A stretch of 12,072 nt of DNA, taken from JBBROH01 sp038229595. GTDB taxonomy: Bacteria; Chloroflexota; Chloroflexia; QHBQ01. The stretch spans positions 1 to 12,072 of the forward strand of contig JBBROH010000134.1 of NCBI GenBank assembly GCA_038229595.1. Reading direction: 5' to 3'. Shown here in pieces: positions 1 through 5,956 of the stretch. A program made the position numbers and the translations under genes. How positions within the stretch are numbered: position 1 is the stretch's first letter; each line of letters starts with the position of its first letter. The notes under the pieces are model-generated. The model searched no databases. It worked only from the letters and a program-made list of their open reading frames with translations, and was not told the DNA's origin.

Positions 1-1
1 C

Positions 2-883
2 ACGCTTACGGCTGACGGCGCGGTGGTGCGCCTGCGTATACCAGGCGACGCAGCCAACCAGCCGCTGGGCCAGCTTGCCGTGGCCGACGTGCAGATCGGT
101 AGCTACGCCAGCTTCTATGTTGAGCGCAGCAAGGTTAATGCGATCAGCGACACACTCGGCAAGAAGGGTGACGTTCCTGCTACCGCCGCGCCCGATAGTA
201 CCCCCGCTGCGGCCAGCACCGCTGCTGCCGAACGGAATGCGAAGAAGCTAGCCCAGCGCGCCCTTGGCATCGGCGGCGGCTTCAGCACCGAAGCCGGGTT
301 GATCTATATCGGCCCGCCCCCTAGCAGCGTCGATCAGGCCGAGGCGACTGGACATGGCAGCAAGCTAGCGATCCCTGCCAGCTTTGTTGGCCTCAGCACA
401 GACGGCACCCTCACAGTGACGATCACCAAGTACGGCAACATCGCGGTAGCCGTCGGCCCTGGTACCAGCTTCGACCAGGCTGGTCTGCCGATCCAGTTGG
501 GCGACCTCAAACCGGGCAGCGACCTGATGCTCTACGGCGCACTCACGCTGCGCGACGAGGCGAGCGACGTGAAGAACAAGGTCGCCCTTTACCACGCACT
601 TGTCTACCGCGCTGCTAGCATCCACGTCGTTACGGCCAACGAGAAGACGATCAGTGGAGTGATCGCCAAAGTCAGCGACGGGGGCTTCACCCTCGCTACC
701 CGCGACGGCTTGCTGCGGGTAGCTACCGACAGCAGCACTGCCTACCGTTCATACTACGCCAGCCTCAGCCTCAGCCGCTTGAGCGACCTCAAGCCAGGTG
801 ACGAGGCCACCATCTACGCCATCGCGGATAACGACGTAGAGGCGAAGGTCTACAGCGCGAAGGTGGTTGCGGTCAAGCGGTAG
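2..883 (+). CDS. Secreted/surface DUF5666-like repeat protein, 5'-truncated
   Basis: The reading frame is open to the left edge (first residues TLTADGAVVRLR), so the true start and any signal peptide lie outside the window. The first GTG (23) has no Shine-Dalgarno sequence and is unlikely to be the start. About 293 residues are visible. They form up to three beta-rich modules joined by an Ala/Ser/Pro linker (about residues 60-80). The last module (ISGVIAKVSDGGFTLATRDG ... LSDLKPGDEATIYAI ... AKVVAV) has the order of DUF5666 modules: G-x-I-x-x-V, a beta pair, then 'DLKxGD' and a closing strand. The middle module repeats the pattern (GDLKPGSDLMLYGAL). DUF5666 proteins are extracytoplasmic and of unknown function. 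No catalytic motif is seen. An intrinsic terminator follows 24 bp after the stop, so this is the last gene of its transcript. Confidence 0.75.
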   Translation, partial: TLTADGAVVRLRIPGDAANQPLGQLAVADVQIGSYASFYVERSKVNAISDTLGKKGDVPATAAPDSTPAAASTAAAERNAKKLAQRALGIGGGFSTEAGLIYIGPPPSSVDQAEATGHGSKLAIPASFVGLSTDGTLTVTITKYGNIAVAVGPGTSFDQAGLPIQLGDLKPGSDLMLYGALTLRDEASDVKNKVALYHALVYRAASIHVVTANEKTISGVIAKVSDGGFTLATRDGLLRVATDSSTAYRSYYASLSLSRLSDLKPGDEATIYAIADNDVEAKVYSAKVVAVKR

Positions 884-906
884 CAGGGGCAACAAGTAGA
901 AGCGGC

Positions 907-938
907 GAGGGCTGGCCTGGGGGCTGGCCCTCTTTGTT
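907..938 (+). terminator. Intrinsic terminator of the DUF5666-like gene
   Basis: An 11-bp stem pairs GAGGGCTGGCC (907-917) with GGCTGGCCCTC (922-932) across a TGGG loop. Two internal pairs are G-U wobbles. TTTGTT follows immediately. The layout is that of a Rho-independent terminator. Its T-run overlaps the first TTAACA unit of the repeat array before the next gene. Confidence 0.8.
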
Positions 939-996
939 AACATCACCTTAACCCGCAGCTAGCGGCTGTTAAACTGCTGTTAAACCAACCTTAACT
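937..996 (+). promoter_or_regulatory. Pho-box-like array of TTAA-core repeats
   Basis: Five TTAA-core hexamers lie on the same strand: TTAACA (937), TTAACC (948), TTAAAC (969), TTAAAC (980) and TTAACT (991). Start-to-start spacings are 11, 21, 11 and 11 bp. The last unit ends 9 bp before the -10 hexamer (1006-1011). Eleven-bp direct repeats placed about 10 bp before the -10 are the known layout of operators for OmpR/PhoB-type response regulators. The TTAAC core resembles the PhoP box of Bacillus (TTAACA-like) and the cyanobacterial SphR box (PyTTAAPyPy), more than the E. coli CTGTCAT core. That the regulator senses phosphate is inference. Confidence 0.6.
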
Positions 997-1005
997 GCCA
1001 GCGGC

Positions 1006-1011
1006 TATAAT
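1006..1011 (+). promoter_or_regulatory. -10 element for the GT4 gene
   Basis: A consensus TATAAT lies 42 bp before the ATG at 1054. At 17-bp spacing the -35 position (983-988) reads AACCAA, which is not a -35 hexamer. The TTAA repeats occupy that area instead. This fits an activator-dependent promoter. Confidence 0.65.
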
Positions 1012-1053
1012 ACCCTGGGGCGTACCTAGCAGTCGCCAAAAGGGGGTAAGCAG

Positions 1054-2247
1054 ATGAGCCGTTTGCAGAATCTACGGGTACTGGTAACAACCGAGTCGTT
1101 CGGCCAACTAAATGGGGTGTCGAGGGCGACGCTAGCCTTCTGTTCCTACCTCAAGCGCAAGGGGACGAACTATCAGGTGCTGGCTCCCGAAGGGCGCAAC
1201 CTGCTGGCTCAGGATCGCAGCTACCCGGTGCGCCGGTTGCGGGGCATCCCCCTACCAATGAGTCCTGACCTGCGGGTAGTATCGCCGTTCATCCTCACCC
1301 GTCAGTTTCTGCGTCCGCACTGGCGGCCCAGCGTGGTATATCTCGCCAGCCCCGCCAGTCTGGGGCTGCTGGTCTGGTTGCAGGCGCGCGGGTTGCACAC
1401 GCCGATGGTCGTCAACTACCAGACCGAGTTGAGCGAGTTCGCCCAGGCGGTCTTGCCCCGCCCGCTTCGCCGCCTGGCTGCCGCGCTCATTGACCGCGTA
1501 ACCGCCACCATCTTCAACGACCGCATGGTTAGGGCGGTGCTGGCAACCAAAGCCAGCTTTGCCTACCTCAAGCGGATCGGGGTGGACGAGCGCAAGCTGC
1601 GCGGCATCCAGCGTGGGGTAGACACGGTGCAGTTCAGCCCCGCCAACCGTAGCCTGGCCTTGCGCCAGCAGCTAGCCCCGGATGGTGAGCGGCTGTTGCT
1701 CTACGTCGGTCGGCTTGCCTTTGAGAAGAACCTGCCCCTGCTGGCCGAGGTGAACAGCCGCCTGCTGGCGAGTGCTGAGGAGGAGGGTTTGCCGCCCTTC
1801 CGCTTCCTGATCGTGGGCGGCAACGAGAACCGGGCGACCGAGCAGACGATCAAGCGCAGCTTCGCTGGGCAGCCGAACGTGACCTTCACCGGCCCCCTGG
1901 TGGGCGACGAGTTGGCGGCGCACTACGCCTCGGCTGACCTGTTCACCTTCCCCGCCCTACACGAAACCTTCGGTCAGGTGGTGCAAGAGGCGATGGCTAG
2001 CGGCCTGCCAGTGGTGGCGATGGCTAGCGGCGGCCCGGCTAATATCGTGCGCCATGCGGAGACCGGCCTGCTCTGCCCCACCGACGACCCTGCCACCAAC
2101 ATGACAGCCAGCATCAGCCGTCTGCTGCGCGCCGAGCCGGAGCGAGCGCGGATGGCTGTTGCCGCCCGCGACTTTGCGGAGCAACGTTCCTGGGACGATG
2201 TGAACCAGCAAATCCTCGACGTGCTGGTAGCCTCCGCCGAGCAGTAG
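1054..2247 (+). CDS. GT4-family glycosyltransferase (lipid or envelope glycan type)
   Basis: Predicted retaining, GT-B fold, nucleotide-sugar dependent glycosyltransferase of 397 residues, a normal length for GT4. The N-terminal acceptor domain opens with 'VLVTTESFGQLNGVSRAT' (about 9-26), matching the glycine-rich first loop of MgtA/PimB-like enzymes. The C-terminal donor domain has 'LYVGRLAFEKN' (216-226; R220 and K225 are where this family contacts the donor phosphate). It also has the E-x7-E motif 'ETFGQVVQE' (E304, E312) followed by 'AMASGLPVVA'. The nearest family styles are those that glycosylate diacylglycerol or phosphatidylinositol, including sulfoquinovosyl- and glucosyl-transferases. 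The exact acceptor cannot be told. No signal peptide or clear membrane helix is seen; family members are cytosolic or peripheral. The ATG is preceded by AGGGGG. The gene stands alone: terminator upstream, convergent gene downstream, and a Pho-box-like array in its promoter. Confidence 0.88.
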   Translation: MSRLQNLRVLVTTESFGQLNGVSRATLAFCSYLKRKGTNYQVLAPEGRNLLAQDRSYPVRRLRGIPLPMSPDLRVVSPFILTRQFLRPHWRPSVVYLASPASLGLLVWLQARGLHTPMVVNYQTELSEFAQAVLPRPLRRLAAALIDRVTATIFNDRMVRAVLATKASFAYLKRIGVDERKLRGIQRGVDTVQFSPANRSLALRQQLAPDGERLLLYVGRLAFEKNLPLLAEVNSRLLASAEEEGLPPFRFLIVGGNENRATEQTIKRSFAGQPNVTFTGPLVGDELAAHYASADLFTFPALHETFGQVVQEAMASGLPVVAMASGGPANIVRHAETGLLCPTDDPATNMTASISRLLRAEPERARMAVAARDFAEQRSWDDVNQQILDVLVASAEQ

Positions 2248-2257
2248 ACCGCACAGG

Positions 2258-2602
2258 CTAGTCCTGCTCCTCAATCACCTCAAGGCGAACGCGCAGGCGG
2301 AGCTTGTCGTAGAGGCCCACGAGGTCGGCCCAGACTTGCTGACGACCCACATTGCCTTCGCTCTGCCGCAGGAGGGCAGCAAGCTCAACCCCGCTGGGGC
2401 CGCCTGCCAGGGTGCGCAGGTCAGCAACCAGTACGCGTTCACCTTCGCTCAGGCTTAGTTGGCTGAAGCTGGTGCGCACCCCGGCGACCGCTGCCCGTAG
2501 GCGTTCCAGCGTCTGGTTGGCGGTGCGCAGCGATGGGGCAGCCCCCTCCAATGCAGCCGGGCCAGCGGCGGCCAGTTGCTCGGCAGCCTGGTAGAGGGCC
2601 AC
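2258..2602 (-). CDS. Small coiled-coil protein of unknown function, start uncertain
   Basis: The family is not recognised. The frame has coding character like its neighbours (AGC serine, CTG leucine, GC-rich third positions) and encodes 114 residues from a GTG at 2602. It is Ala/Leu/Gln-rich, with heptad-like stretches (LYQAAEQLAAA, LERLRAAVAGV) and a charged end (YDKLRLRVRLEVIEEQD). The GTG at 2602 has no Shine-Dalgarno sequence. The same frame stays open and helical back to 2686 (…RSRLLEQCAALGQQLAAHNQQL…), where a TAG interrupts it. A good ribosome site (GGCGGAG, complement of 2692-2698) followed by a GTG (2687-2685) lies just beyond, in another frame. The real gene may therefore start at 2687, with a frameshift near 2665-2685. 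It is convergent with the glycosyltransferase, with 10 bp between the stops. No terminator with a T-run is visible between them, only a weak inverted repeat GAGCAG (2239)/CTGCTC (2264) over the two stops. Confidence 0.55.
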   Translation of the reverse strand: MALYQAAEQLAAAGPAALEGAAPSLRTANQTLERLRAAVAGVRTSFSQLSLSEGERVLVADLRTLAGGPSGVELAALLRQSEGNVGRQQVWADLVGLYDKLRLRVRLEVIEEQD

Positions 2603-2715
2603 TAGCTGCTGGTTGTGGGCGGCAAGCTGCTGACCAAGCGCAGCGCACTGCTCAAGCAGGCGGCTACGCTGCTTGCAAACGGCCCACTAATCTCCGCCAA
2701 TTGCCAGCCAGAGTA

Positions 2716-2744
2716 TTGCCTTTCTGCCCCAAGCGCGCTATAAT
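2716..2744 (+). promoter_or_regulatory. Sigma70-type promoter for the glycine-zipper gene
   Basis: TTGCCT (2716-2721) and TATAAT (2739-2744) are separated by exactly 17 bp. Transcription would start near 2751-2753, giving an untranslated leader of about 90 nt before the ATG at 2843. Confidence 0.65.
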
Positions 2745-2760
2745 AGTTATAAGCGCGCTT
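2731..2760. repeat. Palindromic operator-like element around the -10
   Basis: AAGCGCGCT (2731-2739) and AGCGCGCTT (2752-2760) form 9-bp inverted arms with an AT-rich 12-bp centre. The -10 hexamer starts in the left arm and runs into the centre, and the right arm covers the expected start site. AAGCGCGC also recurs directly at 20-bp spacing (2731, 2751). A dimeric repressor site is the simplest reading. A leader hairpin or a terminator (TTTTATG follows) is possible. Confidence 0.45.
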
Positions 2761-2842
2761 TTATGCGATATTGGTGAAACAAATCAGCAAGCTGGCGCGT
2801 CTTATGAGCAGGATGGTGGTTAGTAAGAGAGGAACTTCACTT

Positions 2843-3169
2843 ATGGATGACAAGAGCAGACAGCAGCCCGTGCAGGATCGTCAGGACGAGCAGGCGGGTG
2901 GTTTGGCCGGTTTGGGCGCAGGCGTGATCGTTGGCGCACAGATCGGTAGCGTCGTGCCAATCGTCGGCACCTTCATCGGTGCAGTCGCAGGCGGTGTCCT
3001 CGGCAGCGAGATGGGCAAGGGGCTGGGTAGGGGCATCCTCAGCGGCATCCGCGCCTTCGGGGACAGCATCGGTAGCGCAATGCAGCCACAGCAGCAGCCA
3101 CAGCAGCAATCGCAGCCTCCACACCAGTCACAGGAAGGCTCTAGCCTCGACCCGCGCAACAACCGCTAG
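2843..3169 (+). CDS. Small glycine-zipper membrane protein
   Basis: 108 residues from the ATG at 2843, chosen because GAGAGG (2827-2832) lies about 10 nt upstream. An in-frame TTG at 2771 would add 24 residues but has no ribosome site. A short polar N-terminus (MDDKSRQQPVQDRQDEQ) precedes a glycine-zipper segment at about residues 18-78. Glycines recur every few positions (GGLAGLGAGVIVGAQIG, VGTFIGAVAGGVLGSEMGKGLG), as in proteins whose helices pack tightly in membranes. The tail is Gln/Pro-rich (PQQQPQQQSQPP) and probably disordered. There is no cleavable signal peptide and no lipobox. The exact role is unknown; related glycine-zipper proteins are envelope or stress-associated. It has its own promoter with a palindrome over the -10, so it is probably regulated. 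The next gene starts 113 bp later on the same strand. Confidence 0.75.
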   Translation: MDDKSRQQPVQDRQDEQAGGLAGLGAGVIVGAQIGSVVPIVGTFIGAVAGGVLGSEMGKGLGRGILSGIRAFGDSIGSAMQPQQQPQQQSQPPHQSQEGSSLDPRNNR

Positions 3170-3201
3170 GGGAGTGAGTGGCAAGTGCAGAGATAGATAT
3201 T

Positions 3202-3227
3202 GGGGGGGGCAATCGGCTGCCCTCTCC
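3202..3227 (+). terminator. GC-rich hairpin after the glycine-zipper gene, weak terminator candidate
   Basis: Eight consecutive G plus C (3202-3210) pair with GCCCTCTCC (3219-3227), using two G-U pairs and an 8-nt loop. No T-run follows, so intrinsic termination is uncertain. A second inverted repeat, CTGCGAA (3236-3242)/TTCGCAG (3260-3266), lies just before the ribosome site of the next gene and might affect its translation. Confidence 0.3.
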
Positions 3228-3282
3228 CCTTGCCGCTGCGAATGGGTACGCTCCCCGTGTTCGCAGTGGGGGATGAGTAACG

Positions 3283-4245
3283 ATGGCTGAGTTGAACCGA
3301 TTGAGCCGCTTCCAGGGTTGTTTGTTGGGTGGGGCGGTTGGCGACGCACTGGCGAAGCCCGCCCAGTTTCGCGACCCCGACGACCTGGCCGCCCGCTATG
3401 GTCGCATCACTGAGTTTGGCCGCAGCGACGACTATCTCTACTGGCTACTGCCAGAGCAGTGGTCGGATGACACCTTTTTGGTGCTGATCTTTGCTGAAAG
3501 CATCGCAGCCCAGGGGTGGCTCGACATGGCCGATGTCAGCCAGCGGTTGGTTGCCTGGCGGCGCGGCGGTGATGTACGCGGCATTGATATGGACGTGGAC
3601 AACGCGATCCAGATGCTGGCGGGCGGCTGGGACTGGCAGCAAACTGGGCGCGAGGGCGAGCGGGCCGGACGCAACAACCCGACGGTGCGCGCGACCCCAC
3701 TCGGCTTGCTGCACAGCAGTAGCCTGCTGACCGATCCCGCCGCTCTGCGCGAGGATGCCCACAGTAGTACGATTTTCAGCCACAATCACCCAGAGGCAGT
3801 AGCGGGGGCGACAGCGGTGGCTTACGCAGTGGCGCGGCTGGCAGCGGGCCTACCGCCTGCGGAGTTGACCCGGTTGCTGCCAGAGACCGCTGCCTTCATC
3901 GGGGTGGGCAAGGTGGCCGCTACGCTAGGCGTGGTGGCCGAACTGCTAGCCCACAACACGCCCCCCTCCGCTGCTCTGGCCGAGATCGGCACTGGCGGCT
4001 ATGCCTGGCAAGCAGTTGGCACAGCCTTCTACTGCTTCCTGCACGACCCCAGCGATTTTGAGGCGACCGTGGTCAATGCGGTGATGGGCGGCAACGATGC
4101 CGACACCAACGCCAGCATTGCTGCCTCTCTCAGTGGGGCGCACAACGGCCTGGCTGCGATCCCTGCCCGCTGGCAGCATGAGATAGATGAGGGCGAAAAG
4201 TTGCTGCGGGTGGCTGGCCTGCTAGCCGCCCTGGGCGGTAGCTAG
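3283..4245 (+). CDS. ADP-ribosylglycohydrolase family protein (DraG/ARH-like)
   Basis: 320 residues, the usual length for the ARH/DraG all-alpha, two-metal fold. The family removes ADP-ribose from modified proteins or nucleic acids, or hydrolyses related ADP-ribose adducts. Visible motifs: 'GCLLGGAVGDALAKP' (12-26), matching the N-terminal GxxxGDA(L/M)G signature. 'WSDDTFLVL' (60-68) gives the first metal ligands (S61, D62, D63). 'NNPTVRATPLGLL' (131-143) is the substrate-loop region. 'SHNHPEAVAGATAVAYAV' (166-183) follows. 'GGNDADTNASIA' (269-280) gives the second metal site (D272, D274, T275). The last motif reads G-N-D-A-D-T where many members have G-G-D-T-D-T, but both aspartates are kept, so activity is expected. 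The target is unknown. The ATG at 3283 is preceded by GGGGG (3268-3272). No separate promoter is obvious, so it may be read through from the glycine-zipper gene. No partner ADP-ribosyltransferase (DraT) is seen nearby. Confidence 0.9.
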   Translation: MAELNRLSRFQGCLLGGAVGDALAKPAQFRDPDDLAARYGRITEFGRSDDYLYWLLPEQWSDDTFLVLIFAESIAAQGWLDMADVSQRLVAWRRGGDVRGIDMDVDNAIQMLAGGWDWQQTGREGERAGRNNPTVRATPLGLLHSSSLLTDPAALREDAHSSTIFSHNHPEAVAGATAVAYAVARLAAGLPPAELTRLLPETAAFIGVGKVAATLGVVAELLAHNTPPSAALAEIGTGGYAWQAVGTAFYCFLHDPSDFEATVVNAVMGGNDADTNASIAASLSGAHNGLAAIPARWQHEIDEGEKLLRVAGLLAALGGS

Positions 4246-4329
4246 CCGCCAACCGCTGCCTAGCCTCGGCGGGCTGATCCACTTTCACCCTCTGCTAACT
4301 ACGCCCTGCAATCTTGCCGCTACCCACGA

Positions 4330-4342
4330 GCAAGCCGCTTGC
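4330..4342. repeat. 13-bp palindrome overlapping a -35 element
   Basis: GCAAGC-C-GCTTGC is a perfect 6-bp inverted repeat around one base. Its right arm shares TTGC with the -35 hexamer of the promoter that follows. The position fits a repressor operator, but this is the only copy noticed. Confidence 0.35.
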
Positions 4343-4366
4343 AATCCAGCGAAATCGTGGTATAAT
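4339..4366 (+). promoter_or_regulatory. Promoter for the TPR/membrane protein gene
   Basis: TTGCAA (4339-4344), a 16-bp spacer and TATAAT (4361-4366), the latter preceded by TGG (extended -10). The start would fall near 4373, leaving a leader of about 57 nt before the ATG at 4430. Between the previous stop (4245) and this promoter no gene or terminator is seen. Confidence 0.7.
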
Positions 4367-4417
4367 AGGCACATATTGATGTTATGTCTATCTGGAGATG
4401 TGCCGGGCGCACCTGAC

Positions 4418-4423
4418 AGGAGG
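4418..4423 (+). promoter_or_regulatory. Shine-Dalgarno site that sets the start at 4430
   Basis: A full AGGAGG lies six bases before the ATG at 4430. The longer in-frame option, ATG 4376, sits only about 10 bp after the -10 and has no ribosome site, so it is rejected. Confidence 0.8.
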
Positions 4424-4429
4424 TGGCTG

Positions 4430-5887
4430 ATGTCGGTTGATTATGGGCAGCAAAACAGCATTGATGACTTGCTAAACCGTGGTGTGGCAGCGGCCAGGGA
4501 GAAGCGCAAGCCAGAGGCGCGCGCTCTCTTGCGTGAGGTGGTGGCCCGTGACCCGCAGAGCGAACAGGGCTGGCTTTGGCTGGCCGCCGTCGCCGCTTCG
4601 CCCGAAGAAGCGATGCTCAACTTCCGCCGGGTGCTGGCGATCAACCCCAGCAACCCGCAGGCTCAGGCTGGGGTGCGCTGGGCCGAAAGCAAGCGCACGC
4701 AGCTAACCAGCACCGCGACGGCCAATCAGACCGCGCGCACTGCCCCGCCTGCTGCCAACCCGCCGCCCACTCAGCCGCTCAACCCAGCGGGGCAGCTAGA
4801 GCGGAGCGGGGGAACCGGCGCAACTGGCGCACTCTTTACCGCTCCCGCTGGCGTGCAGCCGATTACCCCTGCTGCTCCTGCTGTGTCCGCTGCCGCTGCT
4901 GAGGAGAGCAAGCGGATGTCTCTCGCTGATTGGATGTCGAGCCAAAACCAGGCCGACGCTGCCACCCCTACCGCTCCTGCCAGCCGCGACAATCGCCGGG
5001 CAGGGTTCTTTGACATTGAGGAGGGCGACAGTGGTGGCGCACGGGTAGAAGCACGCGGGGGCAGCAACCCCTTGCCAGTGACAACCGTTGACCTACCGCC
5101 CATCCCCATCGCCCCGGCGGCTAGCTACAGCCAGGATGAATACGACGAGTTCGCGGGGCTGGATGACCTCTCTGATGTGCCGCCCCAGGAGTCGCGTGCT
5201 GCTGCTGCCAATGTTGGCGAAGCTACCCCTACCGCCCCACCGCGCCCCCGCAGCACGGCCAGCAACCGCGCCCGCGAACTGGCGAACATCGGTGCAGAAC
5301 TGGATATCGCGGCGGGTCGGGCTAGCGGTAGTGTCGAAGACCTGACCAGCGTGGACGGGGCGAGAGCCGCCCGCGAACGCCGCCTCAGCGGGGATGCGGC
5401 CAAGAGTGCCTCTGGTCGTGCCGCCCGCCCCGGCCTGCTCAACAACCTGCCCTTGCTGGCCTTCGCCCTGTTGGTGGCGGTACTGCTCGTCCTCGGCTTC
5501 CTCTACTTCAGCAACAACCAGGGTGGCGGTAGCACATCCAGCCAATCCGCCGCTGTTGGCAAGTTCGTGGTGGCATACAAGGCGGGCAAGACCAGCGAGT
5601 ACAATGGCTACCTGACTACCAACTGGCGCAATCAACTGGCGAAGAACCCAGAACTCGGCTCCGTTATCCAACTGCTGGGGGTGATCAACCTTGAAGACAA
5701 GGGCGTGATGTCGGCAGTTGCCCGCGACGAGACTAAGGATTCGCTGATCGAAGAATACTACGTTGTTGGCGCGAACAAGGCCAACCCGGTGGACTTCGTG
5801 CTAGTCAAGAACAAGGACGCTGGCGACTGGAAGATAGACTCGTTTAAGGCGGTCAACGAGCGGTTAGGCCCGCCCACAACTGGCTGA
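4430..5887 (+). CDS. TPR-like, single-pass membrane protein with NTF2-like exterior domain
   Basis: 485 residues from the ATG at 4430. Residues about 10-90 form TPR-like helical pairs (DLLNRGVAAAREKRKPEARALL; SEQGWLWLAAVAASPEEAML; FRRVLAINPSNPQAQAGVRWAE). The 'GWLWLA..' unit is typical of many Chloroflexota proteins. Residues about 95-335 are a long Ala/Pro/Thr-rich, probably disordered linker with acidic patches (YSQDEYDEFAGLDDL). A hydrophobic helix at about 339-360 (LLAFALLVAVLLVLGFLYF) is the only membrane segment. The last ~110 residues (from VGKFVVAYKAG) look like a small NTF2-like/DUF4878-type fold. Positive charges before the helix predict the N-terminus inside and the C-terminal domain outside. 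A scaffold or sensor role is inference; no enzyme motif is seen. It is a single-gene unit between its own promoter and a strong terminator. Confidence 0.8.
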   Translation: MSVDYGQQNSIDDLLNRGVAAAREKRKPEARALLREVVARDPQSEQGWLWLAAVAASPEEAMLNFRRVLAINPSNPQAQAGVRWAESKRTQLTSTATANQTARTAPPAANPPPTQPLNPAGQLERSGGTGATGALFTAPAGVQPITPAAPAVSAAAAEESKRMSLADWMSSQNQADAATPTAPASRDNRRAGFFDIEEGDSGGARVEARGGSNPLPVTTVDLPPIPIAPAASYSQDEYDEFAGLDDLSDVPPQESRAAAANVGEATPTAPPRPRSTASNRARELANIGAELDIAAGRASGSVEDLTSVDGARAARERRLSGDAAKSASGRAARPGLLNNLPLLAFALLVAVLLVLGFLYFSNNQGGGSTSSQSAAVGKFVVAYKAGKTSEYNGYLTTNWRNQLAKNPELGSVIQLLGVINLEDKGVMSAVARDETKDSLIEEYYVVGANKANPVDFVLVKNKDAGDWKIDSFKAVNERLGPPTTG

Positions 5888-5896
5888 TAGCAAGAA

Positions 5897-5932
5897 GGGG
5901 AGCGCAGGTTGGTTGCGCTCCCCCTCTCTTTG
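5897..5932 (+). terminator. Strong intrinsic terminator after the TPR protein gene
   Basis: A perfect 10-bp stem, GGGGAGCGCA (5897-5906) with TGCGCTCCCC (5914-5923), a 7-nt loop, then CTCTCTTT. It lies between two convergent genes. On the minus strand the stem is followed by TTCTTG, so it may work in both directions. Confidence 0.85.
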
Positions 5933-5956
5933 CCCGCGTGCGCCGTCTTTGGCTGT

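Noticed and set aside
1989..2032. Direct repeat GATGGCTAGCGGC, two copies 27 bp apart, as a recombination site
   Set aside because: It encodes the AMASG...AMASG stretch normal for the GT4 donor-binding loop.
2352..2823. Plus-strand frames over the coiled-coil gene and into the 2716 promoter
   Set aside because: Composition is Arg/Pro/Ala-rich as in shadows, there is no ribosome site, and one runs across a good promoter.
2771..2842. TTG start that would add 24 residues to the glycine-zipper protein
   Set aside because: There is no Shine-Dalgarno sequence, while ATG 2843 has GAGAGG at good spacing.
3080..3135. CAG/CAA-rich stretch as a tandem repeat element
   Set aside because: It encodes the Gln/Pro-rich tail of the glycine-zipper protein, and the units are irregular.
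4236..4252. GGCGG-TAGCTAG-CCGCC at the end of the ADP-ribosylglycohydrolase gene as a terminator
   Set aside because: The stem is only 5 bp and no T-run follows. It is explained by the local GCTAGC site and the coding sequence.
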